From: Flavivirga spongiicola | GTDB taxonomy: Bacteria; Bacteroidota; Bacteroidia; Flavobacteriales; Flavobacteriaceae | Direction of reading: 5' to 3' | DNA: 64,000 nucleotides | Assembly (NCBI RefSeq): GCF_030540825.1 | Contig: NZ_JAUOEO010000001.1 | Span: forward strand, 2,019,001-2,083,000 | Shown here: one piece after another, positions 17,447 to 27,400 of the stretch | Numbering within the stretch: the stretch's first letter is position 1 | How the letters are laid out: each line of letters starts with the position of its first letter | Notes under the pieces: model-generated | What the model was told of the DNA's origin: nothing | The model's database searches: none | What the model saw: the letters and a program-made list of their open reading frames with translations, nothing else | Program-made: the position numbers and the translations under genes

Positions 17447-19642
17447 ATGACAAGAAAGAAAAAAAGGAAATCGAAAAAAGGAATTTCCAATTTAACAAAT
17501 ACCATTCTAAGTATTTTAAAAAAAGATAGAAACCAATCATTCAACTACAAACAAATTGCTGCAAAACTTGGTGTCAATGATGCCAGTAGCAGAAATCAAA
17601 TTATAAAAACCTTAGCAAAACTTGCTGCTAAACAAGAAATTATACAAGTAGATCGCGGAAAATTTAAAGCCGTTATTAATACTGAGTATCATACAGGTAT
17701 TTTAGATTTGTCTGCCAAAGGATCAGGTTATATTATCTGTGACGAATTTGATGACGATGTTTTTATAGCATCCAATAATATTAATAAAGCATTAAATGGC
17801 GATGAAGTAGAATTTTATGTATATAAACGTAGAAAAAGAGGAAAACTAGAAGGCGAAATAACGAACATTATAAAACGTGATAAAAGTGACTATGTTGGTA
17901 TTATTCAAATACATAGCAATTACGCTTTTGTAATTGCAGATAGTGCAAAAATGTATAAAGATATTTTTGTACCCATTAATAAAACCTTTAAAGCCGAAGA
18001 TGGTGATAAAGTATTGGTAAAACTTGAAGATTGGCCTGAAAATGCCGACTCTCCTTATGGGAAAGTAATTCAGGTACTTGGTAAGCCCGGGGATCATAAT
18101 ACAGAAATTCATTCCATTCTGGCAGAATACGGTTTACCACATGAATTTCCACACGAAGTAGAAGCTTTTGCCAATACATTAGATACTTCCATTACTACTG
18201 AAGAAATTTCTAAACGTAGGGATATGCGTAAAGATTTAACCTTTACAATAGACCCTAAAGATGCCAAAGATTTTGACGATGCGCTATCTTTCGAAGTCTT
18301 AGACAATGGATTATACGAGATAGGCATTCATATTGCTGATGTATCTCATTATTTACAAGAAGGTACCGTTTTAGATGATGAAGCTTACGAGCGTGCCACA
18401 TCTATTTACTTAGTAGATAGAGTTGTGCCTATGCTTCCTGAAGTATTATCAAATAAAGCATGTTCATTACGTCCGCATGAAGAAAAATACACTTTTTCTG
18501 CTGTATTTCAAATGAATGATAAATGCGAGATTAAAAACGAATGGTTTGGCCGTACAGTGACCTATAGTGATGCTCGGTATGCTTATGAAGAAGCACAGGC
18601 CATCATTGAATCGAAAACCAATGAAATCCCTAAAGAGGTATCACTTACAGGAAAGGCCTATAAAACAGATCAGAAATTAGCAGATGCTATTTTAAAAATG
18701 GATGAACTCGCTAAAATTATGCGTCAAAAACGTATGGGGTCCGGTGCTATTTCTTTTGATAAAGTAGAAGTGAAATTCAATTTAGATCAAGAAAATAATC
18801 CAGTAGGCGTATTTTTTAAAACCAGTCAAGATGCTAATAAACTTATTGAAGAGTTTATGCTATTAGCAAACCGAAAAGTATCAGAATTTATTGGTAAAAA
18901 AGATCCTAAAAAAACCTTTGTGTATCGTGTACACGATGAGCCGGATGATAGTAAATTAGCCAATTTACAAGGTATTGTATCAAAATTCGGTTACAAGCTT
19001 AATTTTAAAGACAGAAAAACAACATCGGCATCACTTAACAATTTACTCAAAGAAGTTAATGGTAAAAAGGAACAAAACCTTGTGGATACCTTAGCGATTA
19101 GAAGTATGAGTAAAGCCGAATATACGACGCACAATATTGGTCATTACGGCTTGGCATTTGATTATTATAGTCATTTTACATCGCCTATTCGTAGATATCC
19201 AGATGTCATGGCACACCGCTTATTGCAACATTATTTAGATGGAGGAAAATCGGCAAATGAAGAAGCTTACGAAGATAAATGTAATCATTCAAGTAGCATG
19301 GAGAATCTTGCCACTAAAGCAGAACGCGATTCTATAAAATACATGCAAATTAAATTTATGCAAGACCATAAAGATGACGAATTTGTAGGTGTTATTTCTG
19401 GTGTCACCGATTGGGGTCTTTATGTTGAAATTATTTCTAATAAATGCGAAGGTATGGTGAGTGTTCGAGATATGAAAGATGATCATTACGCATTCGATCA
19501 AGACCAATATGCTATGGTAGGCCGAAACACCAAAGCAATGTATCAACTTGGAGATGAGGTTGTTGTTAAAGTTAAAAACACAGATTTAGTAAAAAAACAT
19601 CTGGACTTTAATTTAGTTGGTAAAAAAGAAATCGAACAGTAA
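17447..19642 (+). CDS. rnr: Ribonuclease R
   Basis: The 731-residue protein is a processive 3'-5' exoribonuclease that degrades structured RNA. Domains are an N-terminal winged helix (about 15-75), two cold-shock OB domains (about 80-215), the RNB catalytic domain (about 255-590) and a C-terminal S1 domain (about 640-725). The catalytic signature DPKDAKDFDDAL is at about 269-280 with all metal-binding aspartates. The end of RNB shows HYGLAFDYYSHFTSPIRRYPD. It is transcribed alone in this interval. Confidence 0.97.
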   Translation: MTRKKKRKSKKGISNLTNTILSILKKDRNQSFNYKQIAAKLGVNDASSRNQIIKTLAKLAAKQEIIQVDRGKFKAVINTEYHTGILDLSAKGSGYIICDEFDDDVFIASNNINKALNGDEVEFYVYKRRKRGKLEGEITNIIKRDKSDYVGIIQIHSNYAFVIADSAKMYKDIFVPINKTFKAEDGDKVLVKLEDWPENADSPYGKVIQVLGKPGDHNTEIHSILAEYGLPHEFPHEVEAFANTLDTSITTEEISKRRDMRKDLTFTIDPKDAKDFDDALSFEVLDNGLYEIGIHIADVSHYLQEGTVLDDEAYERATSIYLVDRVVPMLPEVLSNKACSLRPHEEKYTFSAVFQMNDKCEIKNEWFGRTVTYSDARYAYEEAQAIIESKTNEIPKEVSLTGKAYKTDQKLADAILKMDELAKIMRQKRMGSGAISFDKVEVKFNLDQENNPVGVFFKTSQDANKLIEEFMLLANRKVSEFIGKKDPKKTFVYRVHDEPDDSKLANLQGIVSKFGYKLNFKDRKTTSASLNNLLKEVNGKKEQNLVDTLAIRSMSKAEYTTHNIGHYGLAFDYYSHFTSPIRRYPDVMAHRLLQHYLDGGKSANEEAYEDKCNHSSSMENLATKAERDSIKYMQIKFMQDHKDDEFVGVISGVTDWGLYVEIISNKCEGMVSVRDMKDDHYAFDQDQYAMVGRNTKAMYQLGDEVVVKVKNTDLVKKHLDFNLVGKKEIEQ

Positions 19643-19939
19643 TGTTAATTTCTTTGTAACAATTATTAAAACTATTAAACTAATAATAGAGTATCTCGGG
19701 ACTAGTTCACCAGATATTCAACAGAAAATATTTTTTTAAATTTATAAGTAAACTTCGGGGTATTAAATCAAAATCCCACTGGATATTGAGATACTGAAAC
19801 AAGTTCAAGACGAGCAAGTTTAGCACATGAAGCGCGATTAGTTCAATTACCAATTTTGAAGATATTGCTTAGCAACTTTTCAAAATTAAGTTTTCCAGTC
19901 AAGCAATAAGCGCGGACTAATAACTAATAAAAATAACTC
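19643..19939. other. Intergenic region with nothing recognised
   Basis: About 300 bases between rnr and the YbjQ-like gene. I see no ORF, tRNA, clear terminator or strong promoter box. Confidence 0.4.
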
Positions 19940-20239
19940 ATGGTTTTAACAACAACAAATTCAATAGAAGGACATACAATACAAGATTATTTAGGTATTG
20001 TTACCGGTGTAAATGCTAGCATGCCCAAAGCAACTTTTTCTTTTAATATGAATAAGTACTATCAATCTTATGAAAAAAAAGTTGATGAGTCTAAAGAAGA
20101 AGCCTTTCAAAAACTCAAGAAAAATGCTATTAACCTAAAAGCTAACGCTGTTGTTGGGATTAGTATTGATGTGGAAACAAATCCAACTTCAGGTATAATT
20201 ATAGTATCTATTACAGGAACAGCAGTAAAAATTATTTAA
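19940..20239 (+). CDS. YbjQ/UPF0145 family protein
   Basis: The 99-residue protein begins VLTTTNSIEGHTIQDYLGIVTG, the characteristic first strand-helix of the YbjQ (UPF0145) family, and ends with ANAVVGISIDVET and an IIIVSITGTAV strand. Members form pentameric beta-rich rings; some are annotated as heavy-metal-binding domains, but the biochemical role is not settled. It is slightly shorter than the usual 105 or so residues. It stands alone. Confidence 0.88.
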   Translation: MVLTTTNSIEGHTIQDYLGIVTGVNASMPKATFSFNMNKYYQSYEKKVDESKEEAFQKLKKNAINLKANAVVGISIDVETNPTSGIIIVSITGTAVKII

Positions 20240-20254
20240 TCGAAAAGAATTCTC

Positions 20255-20330
20255 CGAGGCTTGCCTCGAGGTTTCCGTTGAACCTGCCTGCCGACAGGCA
20301 GGATTGTCATTCCCGCAAAAGCTGGAATCT
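20255..20330. repeat. Cluster of short palindromic intergenic repeats
   Basis: Three hairpins lie in a row: CGAGGC/GCCTCG (20255-20268), the GC-rich CCTGCCTG-CCGA-CAGGCAGG (20283-20302) and a second copy of the GTCATTCCCGCAAAAGC element (20306-20330). The GC-rich palindrome is related to the CCAGCCGG-type inserts in the repeats near 50.1 and 53.6 kb. These look like dispersed REP-type sequences rather than a gene-specific terminator. The rest of the interval to 20480 holds nothing I recognise. Confidence 0.6.
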
Positions 20331-20481
20331 AAATAAGGAATTTTGATTTTTGACCCAAAAGATTAAAACTTTGTGCTCAACTTGATTGGGTATGAAACTA
20401 GCTGAATACCTTATATGCTTGCGTTGAGGGTTGTTGTTAGTTTAAATAAATTTTTTATTCAAAAAAAAGGAATAATTATTG

Positions 20482-20586
20482 ATAACTTTACGTTTAAATC
20501 AAAAGAACATAAAAAATTCACATATGAAGCTTCCATAACGAAAAGTCAATACCTAAGGGAATGATTATAATGGAAGCTACATGTGA
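20482..20586 (+). promoter_or_regulatory. Near-consensus promoter and 5'-leader hairpin before the head-GIN gene
   Basis: TAACTTTA at 20482-20489 is one base from the -7 consensus. Downstream, TTCACATATGAAGCTTCCAT (20517-20536) pairs with ATGGAAGCTACATGTGA (20570-20586), giving a long imperfect stem with a loop of about 33 nt. The hairpin would lie in the leader, ending 28 nt before the start codon at 20614. It could stabilise the mRNA or be a regulatory structure; nothing decides between them. Confidence 0.45.
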
Positions 20587-20613
20587 CCGATAAAAACAAA
20601 TAATTATAAACAC

Positions 20614-21288
20614 ATGAAACGTCTAGTAGTAGTATTAACAATCTTAGTTTCTACAATAGCTGTAGCACAAAAACCAATAGAAAAATCGATTGGAGAATTT
20701 ACGAACTTAAAAGTATACGATTTAATGGAAGTTGAGCTCATTAAATCTGATAATGATAGAATCGTTATTTCGGGAAAAAATAATAAGGATGTTCTTGTGA
20801 ACAATAAAAATGGAACACTAAAGATCAAAATGAAGCTTGAAGAGGCTTTTGATGGTAATAAAACAAAAATACAGTTATACTACACGGCAGTAGATGTTAT
20901 TGATGTTAACGAAGGAGCCAAAGTATTTTCAAAAGATACAATCAAGCAATTTGAAATAGATTTAAATGCCCAAGAAGGTGGGAAAATAGAAGTGAACCTA
21001 GATGTAAAATATGCTAATATCAGATCGGTTACAGGTTCTAACATTCAAACTTCGGGAATCGCTAAACATCAAGATATATCCATTTACACAGGTGGTGTTT
21101 ACCAAGGAGAAGATCTTAAAACTGAATTTACAGATGTTTCGGTGCGAATTGCTGGAGAAGCACATGTTCGTGCAAAAACCTTAGTGAATGCTAAAATAAG
21201 AGCCGGAGGCGATGTGTTTATTTATGGTAACCCAGAACGCGTAGACGAAAGTAAAGTGCTGGGAGGCAGAATAAAGCGAATGAAATAA
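20614..21288 (+). CDS. Head-GIN domain (DUF2807) exported protein
   Basis: The 224-residue protein has a signal peptide (about 1-19, ending VAQK) and a single DUF2807 head-GIN domain, a putative auto-transporter adhesin family forming a right-handed beta-helix-like stack. The typical opening EFTNLKVYDLMEVELIKSD and repeated beta strands with Gly/Ala turns are visible. Function is unknown; such proteins are common in Bacteroidetes. It ends just before a strong terminator and has its own promoter. Confidence 0.85.
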   Translation: MKRLVVVLTILVSTIAVAQKPIEKSIGEFTNLKVYDLMEVELIKSDNDRIVISGKNNKDVLVNNKNGTLKIKMKLEEAFDGNKTKIQLYYTAVDVIDVNEGAKVFSKDTIKQFEIDLNAQEGGKIEVNLDVKYANIRSVTGSNIQTSGIAKHQDISIYTGGVYQGEDLKTEFTDVSVRIAGEAHVRAKTLVNAKIRAGGDVFIYGNPERVDESKVLGGRIKRMK

Positions 21289-21313
21289 ACATTTTTCTTT
21301 TTGAAAACAAAAA

Positions 21314-21338
21314 ACCCGCTCCTGTAGCGGGTTTTTTT
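21314..21338 (+). terminator. Intrinsic terminator after the head-GIN gene
   Basis: ACCCGCT (21314-21320) pairs with AGCGGGT (21326-21332), followed by a run of T. It isolates the head-GIN gene from the regulator gene downstream. Confidence 0.92.
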
Positions 21339-21432
21339 GTTAAATAAAAGCTCACATTACCCATACAAAAACCATACAACATCTCTTACAAGTCTTATTT
21401 TTACTATCTTAGTAGTACAACAACTAGTATTT

Positions 21433-24240
21433 TTGAGACAACTCAGTTTTTTGTTTTTTAATATATTTTTTTGGGCCTGTGGTTTTTTACATGCTCAAGA
21501 ACACCCCCCTATTGAAATTTTTTCACCAAAAGATTATGGTGCCGAAACTCAAAATTGGTCCATTTCTCAATCTAAAGAAAATTATATTTATGTAGCAAAT
21601 AATAAGGGTTTACTTGAATTTAATGGTGCTAATTGGAAACTATACACCTCACCTAATGAAACTATTATTCGATCTGTTAAAGTTATAGACACCCTAATAT
21701 ATACTGGTAGTAATAGAGAGTTTGGATATTGGCAACGAAATGAATTTGGGTTACTATACTATACATCATTATCTAAAAAATTAAAAGTAGATTTTTTAGA
21801 AGACGAAGAATTCTGGAATATTATAAGTGTAGATGATTATATATTATTTCAATCTTTAAAGAGAATTTATATTTACAATAAAACAGATGCTTCTTATAGC
21901 ATCATCGATTCTGAAACTATTATTTACAAAATATTCAAAGTTGATGAAACCATATACTATCAAAAAACGAAAGACGGCATTTACAAGATTGAGAACGGCA
22001 AATCAAAACTTATTTCTAATCATATAATTCTTAAAGAAAATAGACTCGTTAATATTTTTAATAAAAACGGTCACCTTTTAATAGCAACTGAAAATAATGG
22101 CTTTTATATTTTAAATGATGAAAACCTTTCTAAATGGAACATTCCTGCCAACAAAAAACTATTAGAATTAAGTGTATTTCGTAGTATTCAACTAAAAGAC
22201 AAAAGTTTTATACTGGGAACCAGATCAAACGGTATATTACATTTAACTTCAGATGGCATTATAGATTATAGCATAGATACCTTTCATGGATTAAGTAATA
22301 ATACGGTTCATGGTGTTTTTGAAGATGCTGAAAATAATATATGGTTAGCTTTAGAGAATGGCATTAATTGTGTGAATATTAAATCGCCTTTTAGTATTTA
22401 TACAGATAAAGAAGGCAAAATAGGAACTATATACACGTCTTCCGTTTTTAATAATAATTTGTACATAGGTACTAATCATGGATTGTTTTATAAACCTCTG
22501 GGAGGGAAACAAGGTTTTAAACTTGTTGAAGGTATACAAGAAGCTGTTTGGTGTTTAACTATGATAGATAATACGTTGTTTTGTGGTCATGATACAGGAA
22601 CGTCTATTATAAATAATGATGTAGGAGAAAAAATTAAAGGTATACAACAAGGCACCTGGAATATAAAACCCATAGATGATAAAACAGATTTATTATTACA
22701 AGGAAATTATGATGGTCTGTACATTATTCAAAAAACTAATGGTACCTGGGTGTTTAGAAATAAACTAGAAGGGTTTGATCTCTCAAGTAAATTTTTTGAG
22801 ATTTATAATGATCAGGTTTTTGTTAGTCATGAATACAAAGGTGTTTTTAAAATTGATGTGGATAACGATTTTACAAAAGTTTTAGACATTAAAAAAGATC
22901 CGGATCTTGGTAAAGAATTAAACTCCAGTATTGCTAAATATAATAATGAACTATTATACACTTATAAAAAAGGAATCTTAAAGTACAATACAGAAGTTAA
23001 CAAATTTTTAAAAGATACCGTTTTAAGCACTTTATTCACGGAAGAAGACTATACATCAGGGAGAATTGAGTTCAATAAAGAGACCAATACCCTGTGGTGC
23101 TTTTCTAAAAGAGACTTAAATTATGTAGCTCCAGGTAAATTAAGTAATACGCTAAAAGTTAATAAAATTCCTTTTTCCAAGTCATTGCCCAGAGGGTTAA
23201 CAGGTTACGAAAACATATCTTATCTCGATAACCAAAGGTATTTAATAGGAACCTCAACAGGGTTTGTTGTCTTAGATTTAGATAAGATCCCTAATAAATC
23301 TTATGATATTTCAATTAATTCGATAACAAAGCATAGCATAGCTACAAGCCCAGAAATTGTAAATAAAAATAGTAATGGAAGCTTTATAAATAAAGACAAC
23401 AATATAGAATTCATATTTGGTGTTTCAGAATTTGACAAATATCTCGATACGGAATATCAATACCAATTAGAAGGCATGTATTCCAATTGGAGTAATTGGT
23501 CTTCAAAACCCAGTACACTATTCGAAAATTTGCCTTATGGTGATTATGTTTTTAATGTTAGAGCCAGAGTGGGCAATACCATGACTAAAAATATAGCAAC
23601 CTATAGTTTTAATATTGAAAGACCGTGGCATCTTTCAAACGCTATGATTACTTCATATGTATTTCTTGTGCTACTATTTTCATTCATTATGCACAATGTC
23701 TATAAACGTTATTACAAAAAACAGCGGGAAGCATTATTGCAAAAAACCCGAAGGGAACTAGAGTTAAAAGAACTTGAGAACAAACAACAGTTCATGCGTT
23801 TTAATAACGAAAAATTAAGACAAGATATTGACAATAAAAACCGGGAATTAGGCATTTCAACAATGAGTTTAATTAAAAAGAATGAGTTTTTGAATAGCTT
23901 AAAAAAGGAATTACAAAATGTTGATGACCTTAATAAAATAAAACATGTTATTAAGATCATTGACAGAAATATAAATAATACAGATGATTGGCATGTTTTT
24001 GAAGAAGCCTTTAATAATGCAGATAAAGATTTCCTTAAAAAGATAAAGCAAGAACATCCTTCGCTTACTTCAAATGATTTGAGATTATGCGCCTACCTCA
24101 GGCTCAATTTATCATCAAAAGAAATTGCTCCTCTACTTAACATCTCGGCTAGAAGTGTAGAAGTTAAACGTTATAGATTGCGCAAAAAAATGGATTTGCC
24201 GCATGAATCTAGCCTAACAGACTACATTTTAGAGATATAA
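21433..24240 (+). CDS. Membrane-spanning PUL regulator: Reg_prop/Y_Y_Y sensor fused to LuxR-type HTH
   Basis: The frame is open from 21337, but no in-frame ATG exists near the beginning. I choose the TTG at 21433 because it gives a good signal peptide (MRQLSFLFFNIFFWACGFLHA) and about 935 residues; the TTG at 21337 lies in the preceding terminator. The periplasmic part is a beta-propeller built of Reg_prop-like repeats followed by a Y_Y_Y domain (FENLPYGDYVFNVRAR). One membrane helix (SYVFLVLLFSFIM), a coiled coil and a C-terminal LuxR-type HTH (LRLNLSSKEIAPLLNISARSVEVKRYRLRKKM) follow. No kinase or receiver domain is seen, so it should be a one-component regulator sensing glycan and binding DNA directly. 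It lies just upstream of the SusC unit, which it probably controls. Confidence 0.9.
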   Translation: MRQLSFLFFNIFFWACGFLHAQEHPPIEIFSPKDYGAETQNWSISQSKENYIYVANNKGLLEFNGANWKLYTSPNETIIRSVKVIDTLIYTGSNREFGYWQRNEFGLLYYTSLSKKLKVDFLEDEEFWNIISVDDYILFQSLKRIYIYNKTDASYSIIDSETIIYKIFKVDETIYYQKTKDGIYKIENGKSKLISNHIILKENRLVNIFNKNGHLLIATENNGFYILNDENLSKWNIPANKKLLELSVFRSIQLKDKSFILGTRSNGILHLTSDGIIDYSIDTFHGLSNNTVHGVFEDAENNIWLALENGINCVNIKSPFSIYTDKEGKIGTIYTSSVFNNNLYIGTNHGLFYKPLGGKQGFKLVEGIQEAVWCLTMIDNTLFCGHDTGTSIINNDVGEKIKGIQQGTWNIKPIDDKTDLLLQGNYDGLYIIQKTNGTWVFRNKLEGFDLSSKFFEIYNDQVFVSHEYKGVFKIDVDNDFTKVLDIKKDPDLGKELNSSIAKYNNELLYTYKKGILKYNTEVNKFLKDTVLSTLFTEEDYTSGRIEFNKETNTLWCFSKRDLNYVAPGKLSNTLKVNKIPFSKSLPRGLTGYENISYLDNQRYLIGTSTGFVVLDLDKIPNKSYDISINSITKHSIATSPEIVNKNSNGSFINKDNNIEFIFGVSEFDKYLDTEYQYQLEGMYSNWSNWSSKPSTLFENLPYGDYVFNVRARVGNTMTKNIATYSFNIERPWHLSNAMITSYVFLVLLFSFIMHNVYKRYYKKQREALLQKTRRELELKELENKQQFMRFNNEKLRQDIDNKNRELGISTMSLIKKNEFLNSLKKELQNVDDLNKIKHVIKIIDRNINNTDDWHVFEEAFNNADKDFLKKIKQEHPSLTSNDLRLCAYLRLNLSSKEIAPLLNISARSVEVKRYRLRKKMDLPHESSLTDYILEI

Positions 24241-24245
24241 GCACT

Positions 24246-24407
24246 CGACATTTTGTTTTTTCGCCTATACAAGACCACGACATTGATGTATTTTCGTACT
24301 TTTAAGGGAGCGGCACCCAACAAAGAATTCATTAATAAAAGTCAATGATAATTAGGGGTTCCGTAACAAAGAACCTTTTTTCTTATCATGTATACTTTTT
24401 GTTGAGG
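24246..24407 (+). promoter_or_regulatory. PUL promoter 1: CRACATT direct repeat and downstream box
   Basis: CGACATT occurs at 24246-24252 and 24278-24284, 32 bp apart, and is followed by TATACTTTTTGTTGAGG at 24391-24407. The block around the second repeat (CCTATACAAGACCACGACAT) is nearly the same as at 32479-32502 upstream of the next unit, and the distance from the second repeat to the box is 113 nt in both. The repeats are a candidate binding site for the upstream regulator and the box a candidate promoter core. The susC-type gene starts 65 nt after the box. Confidence 0.65.
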
Positions 24408-24471
24408 TTTAAAATATGGATACAACAAGGACTATAATTAGCTTTACTAAAACTAAAAAACTAAACTAAAA

Positions 24472-27400
24472 ATGAGACAAACTCTCTTTAAAATTTTAAC
24501 CTTATTCTTTTTTACGTATTCTGGTGCGCAAAGTATAGACATAAGTGGAAATGTTCAAGACAATACCGGATTTCCTATACCAGGGGTTAATGTACTTGTT
24601 AAAAACACAGCAAAAGGAGCAGTAACAGATTTTGATGGTAACTTTATAATTACCAATATCGAAATAGGTACTACGCTATCATTTAGTTACATCGGTTATA
24701 TAACAAAAGAATTTGTTATTACTGATGATTCTAATTTAACGATCCAATTGGAAGAAGACCTTGCCCAACTAGACGAAATCGTCGTAATTGGTTATGGTAC
24801 ACAAACCAAAAAAGAAATTACAGGCGCCGTTTCTGTTTTAGGAGCAGAAACCATTGAAGCGCTTAAACCAACACGAGTTGAACAAGCGCTACAAGGGCAA
24901 GTAGCCGGGGTTAATATAACCTCTCAGTCTGGTTCGCCCGGTGGTGCAGCAACTATTAGTATTAGAGGTGTTTCTACAAACGGCGATAGCAGACCATTAA
25001 TTTTAGTTGATGGCAATGTTATTGAGGACTTAAGTGTTATAAACCCCAGCGATATTGAAAGTATGAACATCCTTAAAGATGCCACCGCAGGTATTTATGG
25101 TGTAAGAGCTGCCAATGGGGTTATTTTAATAACCACCAAAAAGGGACGTCAAAACATGCCTTTAACAGTAGAATATAACGCCTATGGAGGTTTTCAACAA
25201 ACAACACGTAAAATACCAGTCCTTAATGCTACAGAATACGCTGTAGTAATAAATGAAGCCTTTGCGTCTGGTGGTAGTCAACCTCCTTTTGGAGACTTAT
25301 CCATTTTGGGTCAAGGAACAGATTGGCAAGATGAAGTTTTTGAAAACGCACCTATACAAAACCATAGCATTTTGCTAAAAGGGGGTGGTGAAAAATCATC
25401 ATATTCTTATAGTGGTTCGTTCTTAACACAAGATGGTATTGTTGGCGGTAATAAATCAAACTTTACACGTTTTACAAATGCCGCTACATACAATTTGGAT
25501 TTTCTTGAGAACTTTAAACTCACTTCAGGTCTAACTTTAATGAGAACGAATAAAAGAAATCTTCTTGAAAATGACTTGGGTTCTATTTTATTTAATGCCT
25601 TAAATATGGATCCAACCAAAGGCATTAGAGATGCCACTGGAGCATTTACAATTGCAGAAGGTTTAGGTAATGAAGTCATAAACCCCATAGCACAAATGGC
25701 TAATACCTATAATAGAGGTAAAGTCATGAAGCTAAGTGGTAATGCAGGCCTTTCGTATAACTTCTTAGAACACTTTACGGTGCAATCTAATATTCAATTT
25801 AATTATTCAGAAGTTACATCAAAAATATTTAGCCCTATCGTTGATTATGGAAGCGGAAAAGTATTTAATAAAGATAGAAGTGAAATTTCTGAAAACCTAG
25901 ATTATTTCAAAGATTACACCTTTGATGCTTTTATTAAGTACGAAAATAAGTTTAACGACATTCATAATGTAAATGTTTTATTAGGAACATCTGTATTTCA
26001 AACTACAGGAGAATATACGGGACTTAAAGGCTTTGATATTATAGATAATAATGTTATAAACGCATCCATCGAACAAGCATCAGATGTTGAAAATATTAAT
26101 CAAGCGTTAGGAAGGAATCGAACGTTCGATTCAAGACTGTTGTCCTACTTCGCGAGAGTTCAATATGATTACAAAGGAAAATATTTAGTGTCAGCAGTCG
26201 TTAGACGTGATGGTTCAACCAAGTTTGCACCAAATAATAGATTTGGATTTTTCCCTTCTGGATCTATTGGTTGGGTAGTTTCAGATGAAGCGTTTCTTGC
26301 AGACAGTAAAGTTTTCGATTTACTTAAGTTTAGAGCCTCTTATGGTGTTTTAGGTAACGATAGAATTCCAGATTACAAATTTGTTTCACTAAATGACGGA
26401 GAAGCTACATATACATATAATGATATATTAGTCTTTGGGTCATCTATAGGAGGCCTAGCTAACCCAGAAATTAAATGGGAAAAGCAAAAAACATTAGATA
26501 TTGGATTAGATGCTCGGATTTTAAATAACAAAGTAGATATTACGGTAGATTATTTTAATAAGAGAACAGAAGACCTATTAGTACAACCTCAAGTATCAGG
26601 TATCTTAGGAGCATCAGCACCAGGGTCGTCAGCACCATTTGTTAATGCAGGAATTGTTGAGAATACAGGATTAGAGTTCGCCATTGGTTATTCTGATAAT
26701 TTTAGTGATAATTTTAAATTTAGTATCAAGTATAATGTGACTACTTTAGATAATGAAGTTATTTCAGTAAGTAGTGATGGTGGCTTTGTTGAAGGAGGTG
26801 ATTTTGGTGTTGGGCAAGAATTTCCGCCTTCAAGAATGGAGGCAGGATTCCCAATAGGTTTTTTCTACGGTTTACAAACAGATGGTATCATCCAAAATCA
26901 AGACGAATTTAATAATGCCATACCAACAGCAACAAATCCACCACAAATAGGTGATTTGAGATTTGTTGATCAAAATGGAGATGGTATAATAGATAGTGAT
27001 GATAGAGTAAATCTTGGAGACCCTATACCAGATGCCACTATGGGTCTAAATATATCTTTAGATTATAAAAACTTCGATTTTGCAGCCTATGCATTTGCCT
27101 CTATTGGTAATGACATCGTTCGTAATTATGAAAGAAATCAAAATTTAGTTAACAAACCAACATATTTCTTAGATCGTTGGAATGGCGAAGGCACAACAAA
27201 CACAACACCTAGAGTAACTACAGCAGCTACGTCAAACACTTTGTTTTCAGATTATTTTGTAGAAGACGGGTCTTTTGTTCGATTGCAAAATGTACAACTT
27301 GGTTATAGCTTCTCAGACAAAGCGCTTGAGAATTCTAAAATAAGCAAACTACGACTATATGTCTCTGCAAGTAATTTGGTGACTCTAACCGAATATAGAG

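Noticed and set aside
24241..24471. Riboswitch before susC
   Set aside because: No conserved riboswitch core is visible; the conserved parts are better explained as DNA-binding sites and a promoter.
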